Below, piece after piece: positions 5,100 to 6,394 of a DNA stretch of 6,394 nucleotides; positions within the stretch are counted from its first letter, which is position 1, and the number at the start of each line of letters is the position of its first letter. The DNA comes from Verrucomicrobiales bacterium (GTDB lineage: Bacteria > Verrucomicrobiota > Verrucomicrobiia > Verrucomicrobiales > DEV007): contig JAGNMT010000221.1 in assembly GCA_017991025.1 (NCBI GenBank), positions 1 to 6,394 of the forward strand. Reading direction: 5' to 3'. A model generated the notes under the pieces. It was not told the origin of the DNA. It was given only the letters and a program-made list of their open reading frames with translations, and did not search any database. The translations under genes and the position numbers were made by a program.

Positions 5100-6394
5100 A
5101 TGGCGATTATTCCCCAGGAAACAGTGCAGGAGATCCTCGACGCGACGGATATTGTCGAGCTGATCTCGGGCTATTTTCCTCTGAAACGAGCCGGTACGAA
5201 CTACCTCGCGATCTGCCCCTTCCACAACGAGAAGTCGCCGAGCTTCAACATCAACCCGCAACGGCAGATCTTTCACTGCTTTGGGTGCCAGGCCGGGGGC
5301 GATGCGATCAAGTTCCTGATGCTCTATGACAATCTCACGTTTCCCGAAGCAGCCAAAAAGCTCGCGGGCCAGGTCGGAGTAATTGTCCGCGAGGAGGTCC
5401 TCGACGCCAAAGAGGAAGCAAAAATCCGGGGCCGGAGCGACATTCTCCGGCTCCAGAAAGCGGCTGCGGACTGGTTTAACCGGCTCCTTTTTAAAAGTCC
5501 GGCCGCCCAACCTGCCCGCGATTACCTGAAGTCGCGCGGCCTCTCGATGGAGACCTCGCGAAACTGGAAGTTCGGCTACGCGCCCAATGAGCAAAAGCCG
5601 TTTATCGACTGGGCCCGCGACGAGGGCTTCACGATTCCCCAGCTGGTCGAGGGAGGTCTTGCAAAGTGGCGGGAAGAGAATAATCCGAAGCAGGGAGCCT
5701 ACAGCTTTTTCCGCCACCGGCTCATGTTCCCGGTGAACAATGACTTCGGTGAGCCCATCGCCTTCAGCGGCCGGGTCCTTTCCAAAGATCAGGGCGGCGG
5801 CAAATACGTCAACTCACCCGAGACGATCCTGTTCAATAAGAGCAAAACCTTTTTCGGCCTCGACAAGAGCAAGCGGGCGATACTGCGGGAAAAGAGGGCC
5901 ATTATCTGCGAAGGGCAGCTTGACCTTATCGCGGCCTACGAGGCAGGAATCGAAAACATTGTCGCCCCGCTCGGGACCGCCTTCACTCCGGATCACGCCA
6001 AAATCTTAAAACGCCACACTGACGAGGTCGTCCTCTGCTTCGACTCGGACACGGCGGGACTCAATGCGGCGAGCAAGGCCTTTCGCATTCTCGCCCCCTC
6101 GGGCATGCTCATCCGGCTTGCCCTCCTGCCGGAAGGCGAGGACCCCGATTCACTGATTCAAAAAAAGGGCATAGACGCGCTGCGTGAGATACTCGACACC
6201 GCACCGGAGTTTTTTGATTTCCAAATCGACCGGCGCGGGGGCAAACTCAACCAGGGCAGCCTGCGGGAACGGCTCAACTTCGCCCGCGATCTCTCTGCCG
6301 ACATCGCCCTGATCGAGGACAAGATGATGCAGGATTCTCTTATCAGCCGGGTCACCATTCGACTCGGCGTCGGCGAAGATGACATACGCAAACT
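5100..6394 (+). CDS. dnaG: DNA primase DnaG (3' part outside window)
   Basis: The ATG at 5100 opens a frame that runs off the right edge after 431 codons. The product makes the RNA primers for replication and is cytoplasmic, acting with the replicative helicase. The N-terminal CHC2 zinc finger shows CPFH (39-42) and CFGC (60-63), giving ligands C39, H42, C60 and C63. The basic RNA-polymerase region contains FRHRLMFPV and AFSGRVL (about 204-223). The Toprim domain has ICEGQLD (269-275), with E271 the likely catalytic Glu, and CFDSDTAG (313-320), with D315 and D317 as metal ligands. The helicase-binding C-terminal domain begins near or past the edge. The start MAIIPQETVQEILDATDIV fits the family; no strong Shine-Dalgarno precedes it. 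The gene lacks the neighbouring rpsU found in many proteobacteria. An A AAA AAG heptamer lies in frame just after the Toprim domain. Confidence 0.97.
   Translation, partial: MAIIPQETVQEILDATDIVELISGYFPLKRAGTNYLAICPFHNEKSPSFNINPQRQIFHCFGCQAGGDAIKFLMLYDNLTFPEAAKKLAGQVGVIVREEVLDAKEEAKIRGRSDILRLQKAAADWFNRLLFKSPAAQPARDYLKSRGLSMETSRNWKFGYAPNEQKPFIDWARDEGFTIPQLVEGGLAKWREENNPKQGAYSFFRHRLMFPVNNDFGEPIAFSGRVLSKDQGGGKYVNSPETILFNKSKTFFGLDKSKRAILREKRAIICEGQLDLIAAYEAGIENIVAPLGTAFTPDHAKILKRHTDEVVLCFDSDTAGLNAASKAFRILAPSGMLIRLALLPEGEDPDSLIQKKGIDALREILDTAPEFFDFQIDRRGGKLNQGSLRERLNFARDLSADIALIEDKMMQDSLISRVTIRLGVGEDDIRK
6161..6185 (+). other. Possible -1 frameshift signal inside dnaG
   Basis: A AAA AAG at 6161-6167 is in the reading phase used by the programmed frameshift site of E. 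coli dnaX (codons CAA AAA AAG). Seven bases later a small GC stem, ACGC-GCT-GCGT (6175-6185), could act as stimulator. After a -1 shift the ribosome would read five sense codons beyond GGG and stop at TGA 6185-6187, giving a primase of about 362 residues that ends after the Toprim domain. The stem has only 4 pairs and no well-placed upstream Shine-Dalgarno-like stimulator was seen. Confidence 0.25.

Noticed and set aside
4758..5717. 319-residue open frame on the minus strand
   Set aside because: It overlaps the start of the PSD1 gene, the intergenic region and the first part of dnaG on the opposite strand, and shows no domain.
1..6394. Insertion sequences, CRISPR arrays, tRNA genes, phage or defence genes
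   Set aside because: No transposase, spaced repeat array, tRNA-like T-loop or defence-protein motif was seen; all long frames are accounted for by the four genes.

Overview
The window reads as a chromosomal segment of a GC-rich bacterium of the Planctomycetes-Verrucomicrobia (PVC) group, most likely a verrucomicrobium. The evidence is three neighbouring genes of families strongly expanded in that group: a Tat-exported Gfo/Idh/MocA oxidoreductase, a DUF1501 protein and a PSCyt1-DUF1549-DUF1553 cytochrome. The primase also has the ICEGQLD/CFDSDTAG type of Toprim motifs rather than the enterobacterial EGYMD/FDGD type. Start regions mostly lack Shine-Dalgarno sequences. No mobile element, CRISPR array, tRNA or rRNA was seen.

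Layout, left to right. (1) 1-545, minus strand: N-terminal 181 codons of a Gfo/Idh/MocA-family oxidoreductase with a twin-arginine signal; its C-terminus lies outside the window. (2) 546-719: divergent intergenic region. (3) 720-2129, plus strand: complete DUF1501 protein of the alkaline phosphatase/sulfatase fold, also with a twin-arginine signal, starting at a GTG. (4) 2130-2292: convergent intergenic region with weak hairpins. (5) 2293-4845, minus strand: complete 850-residue PSD1-type protein with two CxxCH haem motifs. (6) 4846-5099: 254-bp divergent intergenic region rich in inverted repeats. (7) 5100-6394, plus strand: DnaG primase, cut by the right edge after 431 codons.

The first three proteins are probably all exported and are often found together in PVC genomes, frequently in carbohydrate or sulfatase gene clusters; their biochemical roles are not settled. 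Here they form three separate transcription units (minus, plus, minus) instead of the more familiar co-directional PSD1-DUF1501 pair. The primase is a housekeeping gene that happens to be adjacent, without the rpsU partner it has in many proteobacteria.

The least explained parts are the 254-bp region before dnaG, with mutually exclusive stems and three copies of CAAGAGGG, and a dnaX-like A AAA AAG slippery heptamer inside dnaG. No clearly new multi-gene system is visible; the protein-coding content is ordinary for the group.
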